This document shows, one piece after another, positions 35,890 through 45,011 of a stretch of 64,000 bases of DNA. Made by a program: the position numbers and the translations under genes. Numbering within the stretch: the first letter of the stretch is position 1; each line of letters starts with the position of its first letter. Under the pieces are notes generated by a model. The model ran no database searches and was not told where the DNA came from. It worked only from the letters and a program-made list of their open reading frames with translations. The DNA comes from Phoenicibacter congonensis (GTDB lineage Bacteria; Actinomycetota; Coriobacteriia; Coriobacteriales; Eggerthellaceae), in NCBI RefSeq assembly GCF_900169485.1, contig NZ_LT821227.1, positions 1,054,001 through 1,118,000 of the forward strand. Direction: 5' to 3'.

Positions 35890-36166
35890 GTCCACAAATC
35901 AAGCAGTTTTACCGAGAAACGACCATATTCTCAAAAACGAGTTTAATAATTAATTGAAGCAAAATTGCAGTTAAACTAATTACTTTTTCATAACGCGAGC
36001 ACTTTTTCTTTTGAAGTAATATGCTTTTCTAAGTTTGCTAAAATAAAGCGTCTGTAAATACATTTTGCAATGAAAAAATGCATATTCTGCCATCGACGTT
36101 TTTATAAACAAATCGTGCAATAATTAGTTTGATATTTCACCATTTATAAAAGGGATACATTTATAT
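35890..36166. other. AT-rich divergent region between hyf operon and selA
   Basis: About 280 bp with no coding frame. It must contain the selA promoter; TAAAAT at 36039-36044 is a possible -10 box, but no matching -35 was found. Short A/T-rich inverted repeats such as CATTTT...AAAATG near 36060-36080 are present without clear meaning. Confidence 0.4.
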
Positions 36167-37696
36167 ATGAAGAAAACAGCGGATACCGAAAAAGCTACAG
36201 TAACAAAAATGGTTACTGAGAAGAGCTCTAAAAACGCGATTAAAGGAAATAAATTAAATGAAATGCTCAGAGGTCTTCCTCAAGTTGATGAGGTAATGAG
36301 TAATTCTAACATCACTACTTTAAGACATGCTTTAGCTCACGACTTTTTAAAAACCGCTGTTCGTGATATCTTAGATGAAATTCGTGAAGACATTAAAGCT
36401 GGTGTTTCTGATGAATACACAATTCCAACAACTGACGAGATTGCACACAAAAGTTGTGTTCACGCATTGCAGTTAATCAAACCATCTTTGCGACATGTAG
36501 TTAATGCAAGCGGCGTTATTATCCACACAAACCTAGGAAGAAGCCCCCTTTGCGACGAAGCAATTAAGGCGGTCAATGATGTTTCACGAGGCTATTCCAC
36601 TCTTGAGTATTCAACAAAAACTATGTCACGAGGTTCAAGGCATGCGCACATTGAACAGTTGATTTGCACTTTAACTGGAGCTGAAGCGGCAATTGCAGTT
36701 AACAACAATGCAGCTGCTGTGATGATGGTTTTAAATGAGTTTGCAAAAGGATATGAAGCTATCGTGTCTCGCGGTGAACTCGTAGAAATCGGTGGGTCAT
36801 TTCGCGTGCCGGACATTATGGCGATGTCAAACGCAAGAATGATTGAAGTTGGAACAACAAACAAAACACATGTTTCCGACTACGAAAACAACATTAACGA
36901 AAACACAGCCATGCTTCTTAAAGTACATCCATCTAACTACCGCATGGAGGGCTTTGTAGAAGATGTGTCAATTAAAGATTTGCAGAAAATTGCCACAGCC
37001 GAAAATAAAAGAAGAAAAGTTGCAGGGCAAAAAAATAAAGTCATTGTTTATGAAGACCAAGGATCTGGCGTCTTGATTGAAGATGATTTCTTCAAGAAAA
37101 ATGGCGAGCACACAATAACAGATGCACTAAAACTTGGCGTTGATATAGTTAGCTTTTCAGGTGATAAACTTTTGGGTGGTCCTCAAGCTGGAATTATTGT
37201 GGGCAGAAAAGAGTTTATTGATCGCTTGAAAAAGAACCCTCTTGCTCGTGCCCTACGTCTAGATAAAATGACACTAGCTGCGCTTGAAGCCACATTGCGA
37301 ACCTATTTAAATGAAGATGAGGCTCGCAAAAAAATCCCTACGTTAAGAATGCTCACTGAAGATTCTTCCTTAACGAAAAAACGTGCAGAAAAACTAAATA
37401 AAGCATTCCAAAAAGAAATTAACTCTGATGATGTTACTTTTAAAGTGATTGAAGAAATATCAAGAGCTGGCGGCGGAAGTCTTCCAATGTGCGACATTAA
37501 AACCTACTGCGTGCGCGCAAGTTTCACTAAAGGTAATGCCGAGGCAGCTGATAAATATTTAATACAAGAATGCGAACCACCAATTATTTCAAGATTAACT
37601 AAAGAATGTTTGTACTTTGATGCAAGAACGCTAGAAGAGTCTGACTTTCCTTTACTAGTTAATGGGGTTAAAGAATATCTATCAAAGGTTAAATAG
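36167..37696 (+). CDS. selA: L-seryl-tRNA(Sec) selenium transferase
   Basis: A 509-residue PLP enzyme that converts seryl-tRNA(Sec) to selenocysteyl-tRNA(Sec) using selenophosphate. The PLP lysine is K334 in SFSGDKLLGGPQAG; the conserved VVNASGVIIHTNLGRSPL and GYSTLEYS blocks are present. It is about 45 residues longer than E. coli SelA, mainly from a lysine-rich N-terminal tail. It lies head-to-head with the hyf operon, 3 bp upstream of selB. Confidence 0.96.
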   Translation: MKKTADTEKATVTKMVTEKSSKNAIKGNKLNEMLRGLPQVDEVMSNSNITTLRHALAHDFLKTAVRDILDEIREDIKAGVSDEYTIPTTDEIAHKSCVHALQLIKPSLRHVVNASGVIIHTNLGRSPLCDEAIKAVNDVSRGYSTLEYSTKTMSRGSRHAHIEQLICTLTGAEAAIAVNNNAAAVMMVLNEFAKGYEAIVSRGELVEIGGSFRVPDIMAMSNARMIEVGTTNKTHVSDYENNINENTAMLLKVHPSNYRMEGFVEDVSIKDLQKIATAENKRRKVAGQKNKVIVYEDQGSGVLIEDDFFKKNGEHTITDALKLGVDIVSFSGDKLLGGPQAGIIVGRKEFIDRLKKNPLARALRLDKMTLAALEATLRTYLNEDEARKKIPTLRMLTEDSSLTKKRAEKLNKAFQKEINSDDVTFKVIEEISRAGGGSLPMCDIKTYCVRASFTKGNAEAADKYLIQECEPPIISRLTKECLYFDARTLEESDFPLLVNGVKEYLSKVK

Positions 37697-37699
37697 ATT

Positions 37700-39622
37700 A
37701 TGTCTGAGTCACACAAAAAAAGCGTAATCATAGGAACTGCTGGTCACATTGACCATGGAAAATCAAGTCTTGTTTTGGCTCTGTCAGGAAAAGACCCTGA
37801 CCGTTTGGCTGAAGAAAAAGAGCGCGGAATCACAATAACTCTTGGATTTGCAGAGCTCAAACTTCCGAATGGGATTCATGCAGGTGTAGTTGACGTACCA
37901 GGACATGAACGCTTTGTGCGCGAAATGATTGCAGGTGCCACAGGGATAGATGTGGCACTTTTGTGCATAGCAGCAGACGACGGAATTATGCCTCAAACAA
38001 AAGAGCATTTGAGCGTGCTGCAACTGCTCGGCGTTCCAACTTGTGTTGTTGCTCTAACGAAATGCGACACAGTTGACAAAGAATGGGCAGATGTTGTCGA
38101 AACAGATATCAGCAACTATCTAATTGGCACAACATATGAAGGCTCACCAATTATAAAAGTCTCAAGCAAAACTGGTGAAGGTGTTGAAGATGTTCGCAAT
38201 GCTTTGGCAAAGGCTTGCGAAAAAACTGAACATCACTTTGAAGGGATAATCGCTAGACAACCAATAGATCGTGTTTTCACAATTAAAGGCGCTGGCACAG
38301 TTATAACTGGAACTTTGTGGAGCGGACAAATTAATCTTGACGACACACTTGAAATCCTTCCAACTAGAAAAAAGACTCGTGTTAGATCAATCCAAATTCA
38401 TGATGTTGCGCAAAAGACTGCATATGCAGGCAATCGTGTTGCGCTGAATCTTGTTGGTGTTTCAACAGAAGATGTGCGACCAGGATATATGTTAGCCACG
38501 CCTCACTCAATTTCTCCAAGTGATGCTTTTGACGTGGAATTTACATATCTAGCGAGTGCCGATGGTGCAAAACCACTTAAAAGTGGCTCAAATATTCACT
38601 TTGCACATGGCACAAAAGAAGTTGTTGGACGCCTTCTTTTATTCAATGGGAAAAACGAAGTGCTCCCAGGGGAAAAAGTTTTTGCACAAATTAGAACGAA
38701 TGAAAAGATGCCCGTTAGTTATCTTGACAGATATGTTGTTCGAAGCTACTCCCCTGTTGAAGTTATTGGTGGCGGGACCATTCTTCGATGCCATCCAAGA
38801 CGCAAAACTAACATTAAAGAATCTGAGATGAAGCTAATCAAAGCATTGGCCTCTCGTGATCAGGACGACATTGTTGCAGCTGCTTTTGAAATGCAACAGC
38901 AGCCAATAACACCAAAAAGCTTGGCTCGATTCTGTGGGCTTTCTGAAGACGACTGCAAAGTGTCTCTCATAAAAATGAAAGCAGTTGATAAATCGGTTTG
39001 CGTTGACCAAAAATGCTGCATTTTTGCAACCAAAGAAATATTTAACAACTGCATTAACACAATTGAAGCTGCGCTAAAACGTTTTCATGCTAAAGAACCA
39101 ACTGCAACAGGTGTTTCAAAAGAGCATTTAAAAGAACTATCATTTTCCCACATCGACTCAGAGGTTTTTGATGCTTTGCTGGGAAGACTTGTCGAGCGAG
39201 GTGCTGTCTTTGTCAATGGCGGCGAGATTTCTCACACTTCTGCTGGAGCTGGAGCAAAGGCAGTTCAAGGAGAAGCAGAAACTAAGGTATTAAACCTTTT
39301 GAAAGATGCTGATCAAAATCCGCCTTTCATTAAAGACATTGCTGGAAAAATAAAACTCGACACAAAACTGTGTTCAAAAGCGTTGACCGCACTTGAGAAC
39401 AGCGGTGACATCGTTAGAATTGGAAAAGACTTCTATTTTGAAAAAAACGTTTTAAAACGCTTGAAAAAAGAAGTAGAAAAATCGTTAAAAGACGGTCGAG
39501 GCACTGTTGCTGATTTAAAAGAATCTATGAACACTTCGCGTAAATATGCAGTACCAATTCTTGAATATTTTGACAAAATTGGCTTTACCAAACGTGAAGG
39601 AGAAGGCAGAGTTTTAAAGTAA
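37700..39622 (+). CDS. selB: Selenocysteine-specific translation elongation factor SelB
   Basis: A 640-residue GTPase that brings Sec-tRNA to UGA codons marked by SECIS hairpins. G motifs are [24 protein letters not shown] and TKCD. EF-Tu-like domains 2 and 3 follow, then a C-terminal half of winged-helix domains (about residues 380-640) that bind the SECIS RNA. It starts 3 bp after the selA stop and has only a weak ribosome site, so its translation is probably coupled to selA. Confidence 0.96.
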   Translation: MSESHKKSVIIGTAGHIDHGKSSLVLALSGKDPDRLAEEKERGITITLGFAELKLPNGIHAGVVDVPGHERFVREMIAGATGIDVALLCIAADDGIMPQTKEHLSVLQLLGVPTCVVALTKCDTVDKEWADVVETDISNYLIGTTYEGSPIIKVSSKTGEGVEDVRNALAKACEKTEHHFEGIIARQPIDRVFTIKGAGTVITGTLWSGQINLDDTLEILPTRKKTRVRSIQIHDVAQKTAYAGNRVALNLVGVSTEDVRPGYMLATPHSISPSDAFDVEFTYLASADGAKPLKSGSNIHFAHGTKEVVGRLLLFNGKNEVLPGEKVFAQIRTNEKMPVSYLDRYVVRSYSPVEVIGGGTILRCHPRRKTNIKESEMKLIKALASRDQDDIVAAAFEMQQQPITPKSLARFCGLSEDDCKVSLIKMKAVDKSVCVDQKCCIFATKEIFNNCINTIEAALKRFHAKEPTATGVSKEHLKELSFSHIDSEVFDALLGRLVERGAVFVNGGEISHTSAGAGAKAVQGEAETKVLNLLKDADQNPPFIKDIAGKIKLDTKLCSKALTALENSGDIVRIGKDFYFEKNVLKRLKKEVEKSLKDGRGTVADLKESMNTSRKYAVPILEYFDKIGFTKREGEGRVLK

Positions 39623-39685
39623 AATTGAAGCTGTTTGAGCATTAAAAATAACTTCAAAAGTCAACGTAAAACATGTTATTTAAGA

Positions 39686-39691
39686 TATAAT
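39686..39691 (+). promoter_or_regulatory. Putative -10 box for selC
   Basis: TATAAT 16 bp before the mature 5' end of tRNA-Sec, a usual distance for a short tRNA leader. The -35 region is weak. Confidence 0.5.
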
Positions 39692-39707
39692 AATAGCGTT
39701 TGAAAAT

Positions 39708-39805
39708 GGGAGTGGATGGGGCCTGGTGGCTCCCGCGGCCTTCAAAGCCGTTGTGGGACGATGCAGAACGTCCCGGGTGTGTTCGATTCGCATGCATTCC
39801 CGCCA
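39708..39805 (+). tRNA. selC: tRNA-Sec (TCA)
   Basis: A 98-nt tRNA with encoded CCA. The anticodon TCA at 39742-39744 sits in the loop CTTCAAA between CGGC and GCCG. The long variable arm is closed by GGGACG/CGTCCC, and the acceptor stem pairs GGGAGTG with CATTCCC. These are the marks of selenocysteine tRNA. It lies between selB and selD. Confidence 0.97.
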
Positions 39806-39840
39806 TTTAACTCTCTGACTTCTTAAAGAGGTTCATATCC

Positions 39841-40935
39841 ATGTCATGTAACAAAATCGCAGACACGGTCTTTCCAGATGGTAAGGTCCGTCTAACTAAA
39901 CTCACGGAAAAAGGCGGATGAGCAGCAAAATGGGGGCCAGGCGAGCTCTCAGAAGTTCTTGCTAATATACAGCAAGACGTTTCTGTGTTAGGAGGCAGAC
40001 TCCTTCTTGGTTTTGATACAGCTGACGACGCAGCAATTTATCAAGTTAGCGATGACGTTGCAGCTGTTCTCACTCTAGACTTTTTCACACCTGTTGTTGA
40101 TGACCCCTATGAATTTGGTTGCATTGCAGCTGCCAATGCGCTTTCTGACGTTTTTGCCATGGGCGGAAAAGTGCAGGTGGCAATGAACATTCTTGCTTTT
40201 CCAAAATCTGTTGGGACTGAAGTTGTTGGCGAAGTTCTTCGCGGTGGAGCCGACAAAGTTAGAGAGGCAGGAGGCGTTATTTGCGGCGGCCATACTATCG
40301 AAGATGATGAGCCAAAATATGGCCTTTCGGTTTTTGGAACTGTTCACCCTCAAAAGGTAGTCAAAAATGAGGGCGCAAAAGTTGGAGATATTCTTTACTA
40401 CACTAAAAAAATTGGTACTGGAATTCAAAACAGTGCTTTTAAGGCTGGCCTCATTGGCGACGAACAAATGGCCGAAGTCATTAAGTATATGAAAGAACTC
40501 AATCGCGCGGGTGCAGAAGCGATGATGCTTGCAGACGTTAACGCTGCTACAGACGTTACTGGATTTGGCGTTGCTGGTCATTTGCATGAGATGTTAAAAC
40601 CGTCTGGTGTTAGTGCTGAACTTGTGTGGGACAACCTCCCACTTTACGACAGAACATATGAGTTTTCAGAACTGTATTGCAGACCTGGCAAAACTGACGG
40701 AATTATTGAATTTGCATCTGATTTTGTGGAAAAAGGCGACATGGATGATGTCGAATTTGACGACCACATGGGAGTACTTTGCGATCCACAAACATCTGGT
40801 GGGCTTTTGTGCTCAATTTCTCCTGACAAATGTGATGTATTTGAAAAAGAATTCAAGAGCAGATGTGGTTTTGAGCCTTGGATTATTGGTAAAATTACTG
40901 ATGGTGAAGCTGGAAAAATTAAAATCATAAAATAG
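39841..40935 (+). CDS. selD: Selenide, water dikinase, selenocysteine-containing SelD
   Basis: A 364-residue enzyme making selenophosphate from selenide and ATP. The frame runs from the ATG at 39841 (AAAGAGG upstream) through an in-frame TGA at 39919-39921, codon 27, in EKGG-U-AAKWGPGEL. That is the active-site position that holds Cys17 in E. coli SelD and is selenocysteine in many anaerobes; the catalytic lysine follows at residue 30. A SECIS-like hairpin lies directly after the TGA. The AIRS-family fold shows DTADDAAIYQ and GGHTIEDDEPKYG. Starting downstream of the TGA would remove the catalytic residues. Confidence 0.96.
39919..39950 (+). promoter_or_regulatory. SECIS-like hairpin and Sec UGA codon in selD
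   Basis: The UGA is followed by 10 bases, then GGGGGC (39932-39937) pairs with GCUCUC (39945-39950) around the loop CAGGCGA. The pairing uses two G-U wobbles. Spacing fits the bacterial SECIS rule, but the loop differs from the fdhF one. Confidence 0.75.
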
Positions 40936-40952
40936 CTTTTAAAGGAGCCAAA

Positions 40953-42275
40953 ATGAAGCAATACAGTGCTCAAGAAGATTACGTTTTAAACACAGTTAAC
41001 AACAGAGACGTGCATTTCTTGAGATTCTGGTTTGCAGATGTTCTTGGCAACTTAAAATCTTTCGCAATCGTTCCAAATGAGCTTGAAAGAGCTTTTGATA
41101 TTGGCATGCCACTCGACGGCAACTGCATTGCAGGCTTTGAGTCAACAACCGAATCGGATGTAATTGCCTGGCCAGAAGCCTCTTCTTTTCAAATTTTACC
41201 ATGGAGACCAAATGAAAACTGCGTAGCCAGAATGTTTTGCAACATAAAGACTCCTGAAGGCGTTCCTTTTACTTCAGACACACGTCACATTTTAAAAGAA
41301 GTCCTGCGAAAGGCTTCAAAAATGGGATACATAGTAAACGTTAAGCCTGAAATTGAGTATTTTTATTTTCAGAGCAAAGACAAACCAATTCCTCTTGATG
41401 ACGGATCAACTTTTGACCTAACTTCCCTTGACAGCGCAACCGATTTGCGCAGAGACACTGTTCTCACACTTGAAAGCATTGGCATTCCAGTTCAGCAATC
41501 GCAACATGAAGCTGGTCCTTCTCAAAATCAAATCGACTTGAGAACACAGGACGCCTTATCGATGGCCGACTCTATTATGACCTACAAGCTTGCTGTCAAA
41601 GAAATTGCTCTAAAACATGGCGTTTACGCATCATTTATGCCAAAGCCTCGAAACGACCAGCCAGGAAGCAGCATGCACCTGCACATTCATCTTTCGAACG
41701 AAAATGGTGATAATGCTTTCTTTGCTGAGAATTCAGGAGATAAATACTGTTTGAGCACGACAGCGAAACAATTCACCGCAGGTATTTTGAAATACATGAA
41801 AGAGTTCTGTCTTGTCACCAACCAATACCAAAACTCATACAAGCGAATTATTTCTGATGCTTGTTTGCCCGATCGAATTGCATGGTCTAGGAACAACCGT
41901 TCTACAGTAATCAGAGTGCCAGGTCACAGACCAAACACCGAAGATTGCTCAAGAATAGAACTGAGAAATCCAGACCCAGCTTGCAATCCATATCTTGCAC
42001 TAGCAGCAATTATTAGCGCCGGATTAGCTGGCATTGAGGAAGGTTTGCAGCTCGAAGAACCAATCGAAGATTCCAAGAAGACAAAATTGGAATCAGACAC
42101 CCTCCCCTACACATTGGGACAGTCAATTGATTGCTTTGAACAAAGTGAACTCATGCGCAAAACATTGGGAGACTCTGTTTTTGATTATCTGCTCAAAGTA
42201 AAGAAAGCTGAATGGCATAAAGCCATATCCATGGTTGATGAATATGAACTCGAGAACTATTTGGCGGTGTTGTAG
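40953..42275 (+). CDS. glnA: Glutamine synthetase type I
   Basis: A 440-residue enzyme that joins ammonia to glutamate with ATP. Visible are the N-terminal FADVLGNLKSFAI beta-grasp block, the metal ligands in KPEIEYF, QHEAGPSQNQID, the HLHIHLS segment, and NRSTVIRVPGHRP. The length and lack of the long insert fit the GSI-alpha subtype, which is usually not adenylylated. AAAGGAG precedes the ATG. It starts 17 bp after selD, so it may be partly expressed from the sel operon. Confidence 0.95.
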   Translation: MKQYSAQEDYVLNTVNNRDVHFLRFWFADVLGNLKSFAIVPNELERAFDIGMPLDGNCIAGFESTTESDVIAWPEASSFQILPWRPNENCVARMFCNIKTPEGVPFTSDTRHILKEVLRKASKMGYIVNVKPEIEYFYFQSKDKPIPLDDGSTFDLTSLDSATDLRRDTVLTLESIGIPVQQSQHEAGPSQNQIDLRTQDALSMADSIMTYKLAVKEIALKHGVYASFMPKPRNDQPGSSMHLHIHLSNENGDNAFFAENSGDKYCLSTTAKQFTAGILKYMKEFCLVTNQYQNSYKRIISDACLPDRIAWSRNNRSTVIRVPGHRPNTEDCSRIELRNPDPACNPYLALAAIISAGLAGIEEGLQLEEPIEDSKKTKLESDTLPYTLGQSIDCFEQSELMRKTLGDSVFDYLLKVKKAEWHKAISMVDEYELENYLAVL

Positions 42276-42947
42276 ATGAAAAAGAAAGTATTGTTTGTTG
42301 CAGACACTGTCGAATGTGCAAAGAAATTTGCAGATGTATTGAAAGTTTTTGATATCGACTTAATGACATGTCGTTATGACCAATCGTTTCAAAACTCTTC
42401 CCACCTTCAGGGAGCTAGCTTGGTAATTTTTGAGCTGCCAGAAGGTGGAATGGGTGATGAAGGAACGGCAAAAAACAAGTTTTCAACTTTCGGTGCCGAA
42501 TCAATTTTGTTTGTTTGTCCACAAAAAGATGTTGACACTTTCCGTTTGCCAGTGCATTTGAACTGCGATTTTGTAGTGTCAGATGCAAGCGAGGCTGAAG
42601 TTTCGACCAGAATTAAGAATTTACTCTTTCCGGGAACCGAAACATCAAAAAGCGAAATTATAACTTGTGGAAGCATGACTATTAACCTCGGAACTTACCA
42701 AGTTCACGTTAATGATATTCCGCTTGATTTGACCTATTTGGAATATGCACTGCTTGCTTTTTTGGTTACGCACCCAAATCATTCATATTCGCGAGACGAA
42801 CTTTTAAAACGCGTTTGGGGTTTTGATTATTTAGGTGGATCAAGAACAGTAGATGTGCACATAAGACGCATTAGGGCAAAAATTGGTCCAGAAAACGCAC
42901 AACGATTAGAAACTGTTCGAGGCGTTGGTTATTTGTGGAATGTTTAA
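42276..42947 (+). CDS. GlnR-like orphan response regulator, OmpR-type winged helix
   Basis: A 223-residue regulator with an N-terminal receiver-like domain and a C-terminal OmpR/PhoB winged helix (LTYLEYALLAFLV, RTVDVHIRRIRAKIG, VRGVGY). The usual phospho-acceptor aspartate appears to be glutamate (E53 in IFELPEGG), and other acidic pocket residues are missing, so phosphorylation is unlikely. It abuts the glnA stop with no gap, and no sensor kinase is nearby. Actinobacterial GlnR is an orphan regulator of this form controlling nitrogen genes, so a nitrogen role is inferred. Confidence 0.82.
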   Translation: MKKKVLFVADTVECAKKFADVLKVFDIDLMTCRYDQSFQNSSHLQGASLVIFELPEGGMGDEGTAKNKFSTFGAESILFVCPQKDVDTFRLPVHLNCDFVVSDASEAEVSTRIKNLLFPGTETSKSEIITCGSMTINLGTYQVHVNDIPLDLTYLEYALLAFLVTHPNHSYSRDELLKRVWGFDYLGGSRTVDVHIRRIRAKIGPENAQRLETVRGVGYLWNV

Positions 42948-43068
42948 ATTTTGCTATCAAGTTAATGGAATTGAGCTTCCACAAAAAGCAGGGCCAAAAT
43001 TGAAGCAACTTGAGTTTTTGAACAATCGGCGTTGTGGGGGCATAGCCAAACTCATAAGCTTTAAATAG
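42940..43068 (+). CDS. Possible 42-residue peptide, doubtful
   Basis: An ATG overlapping the last codons of the glnR-like gene opens a 42-residue frame ending in TAG, with a basic C-terminal half and two adjacent arginines before a cysteine. There is no clear ribosome site of its own and no recognised family. The rest of the gap to 43138 shows nothing else. Confidence 0.15.
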   Translation: MFKFCYQVNGIELPQKAGPKLKQLEFLNNRRCGGIAKLISFK

Positions 43069-43138
43069 GAACCTTAATGGAAAAAAGAATTTAGACTAAT
43101 AGTAGCTTGTCGTAGTTTACTAAAACAGTTAAGAAATA

Positions 43139-44323
43139 TTGGACTTCAATCTGAGTATTGCCTATTACATAGAGATTCTGACGCTTTTTGCCGTAGCGTT
43201 AATTTCGACTATTGCGCTAACCCCATTCGCAAAGAGAGTTGCCTTAAATTTTGATGCAATCGACTACCCTGACGAACGACGAGTAAACAAAGAACCTGTC
43301 GCTCGCATGGGCGGCATTGCAATATTCGGCGGGATATCAATTTCCTACCTCATACTGAACATTGGAGTACACTACTTTGGTTGGTTTGGACATCAGCTTT
43401 CATTTCTTGCTGGAGGAATAAACTATCCACTTGTGTGTTTCGGAGTTGTGGTTATGTTCGTGACAGGGCTAATCGATGATATTGTTGGTCTTCACGCACG
43501 AACTAAGCTTGTTGGGCAAATTATCGCTGCAACAATTGTTTGTGCCGGCGGAATCAAATTCGCTTTCGTTCAAAATCCTTTTGTAGCAGGAGAAATCATT
43601 CGTTTTGGCATACTTGCCTGGCCAATCACCATTTTTTATCTTGTAGCTTTTGCAAACATTATCAATTTAATTGACGGACTCGACGGCCTGGCTTCTGGAA
43701 TCAGTTGCATAACTGCTCTTACAATTGGCATTTATGGTGCACTTGCCAACAGAATTGATGCAATGATTTTTTCAATCATTCTAATTGGTGCTTGCGTTGG
43801 TTTTTTGAAATACAACTTTCACCCAGCACGCATTTTCATGGGAGATTCTGGAAGTTTAACTCTGGGTTTGTGTCTAGGGATAATTTCACTTTTAGCAATT
43901 GCAAGAACTGCATTTGTTTTTTCATTGTTGGTCCCGATTTTGGCCGCAGGAGTTCCAATTACAGACACATTTGTCGCTATAATCCGCCGCAAAAAAGCAC
44001 ATCAACCTGTTGGCTCTCCTGATAAAGGGCACATTCACCATCGCCTAATGCAAGCAGGATTTTCACAACGAAAAACCGTGCTCATTATGTGGGCGTGGTC
44101 GGCCGTTCTTTCTGTTTGCGGTTTAGTCTTTGCAGAATTTGAAGGAATAGCCAAACCTGTTAGCTTGCTTGTTGCTGCTGGGATTACAGGATATGCAATA
44201 CTTAAGTTGCATCTTCTCGAGCCTGTGCTGCAACACTACTACAATCCACGCATGCGCCGCAAGAAAGTAAGCACCGGCAGCAAAGCTGACGACGACCAAA
44301 ATGAAGACACGAAAGGCAAATGA
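43139..44323 (+). CDS. Undecaprenyl-phosphate N-acetylglucosaminyl-1-phosphate transferase-like (WecA/TagO family)
   Basis: A 394-residue membrane protein of the MraY/WecA family with about ten or eleven helices. Conserved motifs are DERRVNKEPVARMGG, GLIDDIVGL, NIINLIDGLDGLASG, ARIFMGDSGSL and the loop KGHIHHRLMQAGFSQ, which fits WecA/TagO rather than MraY. It would start synthesis of a surface polymer by loading a sugar phosphate on undecaprenyl phosphate. A stop lies just upstream in frame, so TTG at 43139 is the likely start, with a poor ribosome site. The last 30 residues are basic and polar. Confidence 0.88.
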   Translation: MDFNLSIAYYIEILTLFAVALISTIALTPFAKRVALNFDAIDYPDERRVNKEPVARMGGIAIFGGISISYLILNIGVHYFGWFGHQLSFLAGGINYPLVCFGVVVMFVTGLIDDIVGLHARTKLVGQIIAATIVCAGGIKFAFVQNPFVAGEIIRFGILAWPITIFYLVAFANIINLIDGLDGLASGISCITALTIGIYGALANRIDAMIFSIILIGACVGFLKYNFHPARIFMGDSGSLTLGLCLGIISLLAIARTAFVFSLLVPILAAGVPITDTFVAIIRRKKAHQPVGSPDKGHIHHRLMQAGFSQRKTVLIMWAWSAVLSVCGLVFAEFEGIAKPVSLLVAAGITGYAILKLHLLEPVLQHYYNPRMRRKKVSTGSKADDDQNEDTKGK

Positions 44324-44615
44324 GCGAGCGTAACTGACTAAATAAGGTTAAAACCAGCTAACTAACTCAAGTGTTAGTGAGTTTACTATCGTCAACAATC
44401 AGCATAGCTGGCAAAAGTGTGAGCGGTCTAGATGAAGTCATCAATTAAACGAGCATAACTGGCAGATATGCGAGTAATGTAGCTAACAAAGAAGAATGCC
44501 ACTTCATTGACACAAGCGTAGACGATGATGTGGAAGTTGGTAAATCCAGTGTTGTCTTTTGCCCTGCCACCATTGTGAAAATAAATATAGCCAAAATTGG
44601 CTATATGCAGGCAGC
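44324..44615. other. 292-bp intergenic region with degenerate repeats and a possible gene remnant
   Basis: It contains an inverted repeat ACTAAC/GTTAGT at 44361-44378, and two similar ~26-bp segments beginning AGCATAGCTGGC (44401) and AGCATAACTGGC (44452). A stop-bounded frame at 44449-44622 reads FIDTSVDDDVEVGKSSVVF, which resembles a left-handed beta-helix (hexapeptide) rung as in GlmU. It has no start codon and runs into a terminator, so at most it is a decayed fragment. Confidence 0.35.
44583..44606 (-). terminator. Intrinsic terminator downstream of the DUF721-like gene
   Basis: ATATAGCC and GGCTATAT enclose a 6-nt loop; in the minus direction the stem is followed by TTATTTTC. It closes the long minus-strand row that begins upstream at echA. 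Confidence 0.7.
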
Positions 44616-44999
44616 TTATTGAAAAGGATGCCTGTTTCTCATGTTTCCCTTTGCAGGAATTATTTTTAATTCATCAACGTCTAATCCAAGCATTTTCAAA
44701 TGACAAAAAATAATTTCTCGATGAGTGTCAATTTCAGAGCGAATTAGAGGGTCATCAATGACAACTTCAGCAATGAAATGCTTCCTATTCTTTTCAGGAC
44801 CTTTTTTTGGACGATTATCCTCACGCACATAAAAAGCATTTGTGTGCTCCAAAATCATTTTCCAAGAAGCATCATCACGCCAAACTTTTCGAATTGCAGA
44901 TTTATAGGCCGTGTTGTTTTTTGCAACAGCAACAAATTGTTTTGGCTCGCCCCCAAGATCTTCGGTCGCTTTAGCTAATAATGATGTTAGCGAAGGCAT
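44616..44999 (-). CDS. Small protein resembling DUF721 (DciA-like)
   Basis: A 127-residue protein. A short helical N-terminus is followed by VWRDDASWKMILEHTNAFYV, a basic stretch, FIAEVVIDDPLIRSEIDTHRE, and a C-terminus LGLDVDELKII. This order (tryptophan helix, beta hairpin, helix with conserved charged residues) resembles DUF721/DciA proteins, some of which assist loading of the replicative helicase. Similarity is judged by eye and is only moderate. It is the last gene of the row with the FHA, dacA and vanW genes. Confidence 0.5.
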   Translation of the reverse strand: MPSLTSLLAKATEDLGGEPKQFVAVAKNNTAYKSAIRKVWRDDASWKMILEHTNAFYVREDNRPKKGPEKNRKHFIAEVVIDDPLIRSEIDTHREIIFCHLKMLGLDVDELKIIPAKGNMRNRHPFQ

Positions 45000-45011
45000 A
45001 ACATCACAGCC

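Noticed and set aside
39985-40935. selD starting downstream at an internal leucine codon
   Set aside because: This would remove the catalytic Sec27 and Lys30; a good ribosome site and ATG exist at 39841 in the same frame through the TGA.
20493-43000. Mobile genomic island carrying hydrogenase and selenium genes
   Set aside because: No integrase, transposase, flanking direct repeats at the tRNAs or obvious composition shift was seen.
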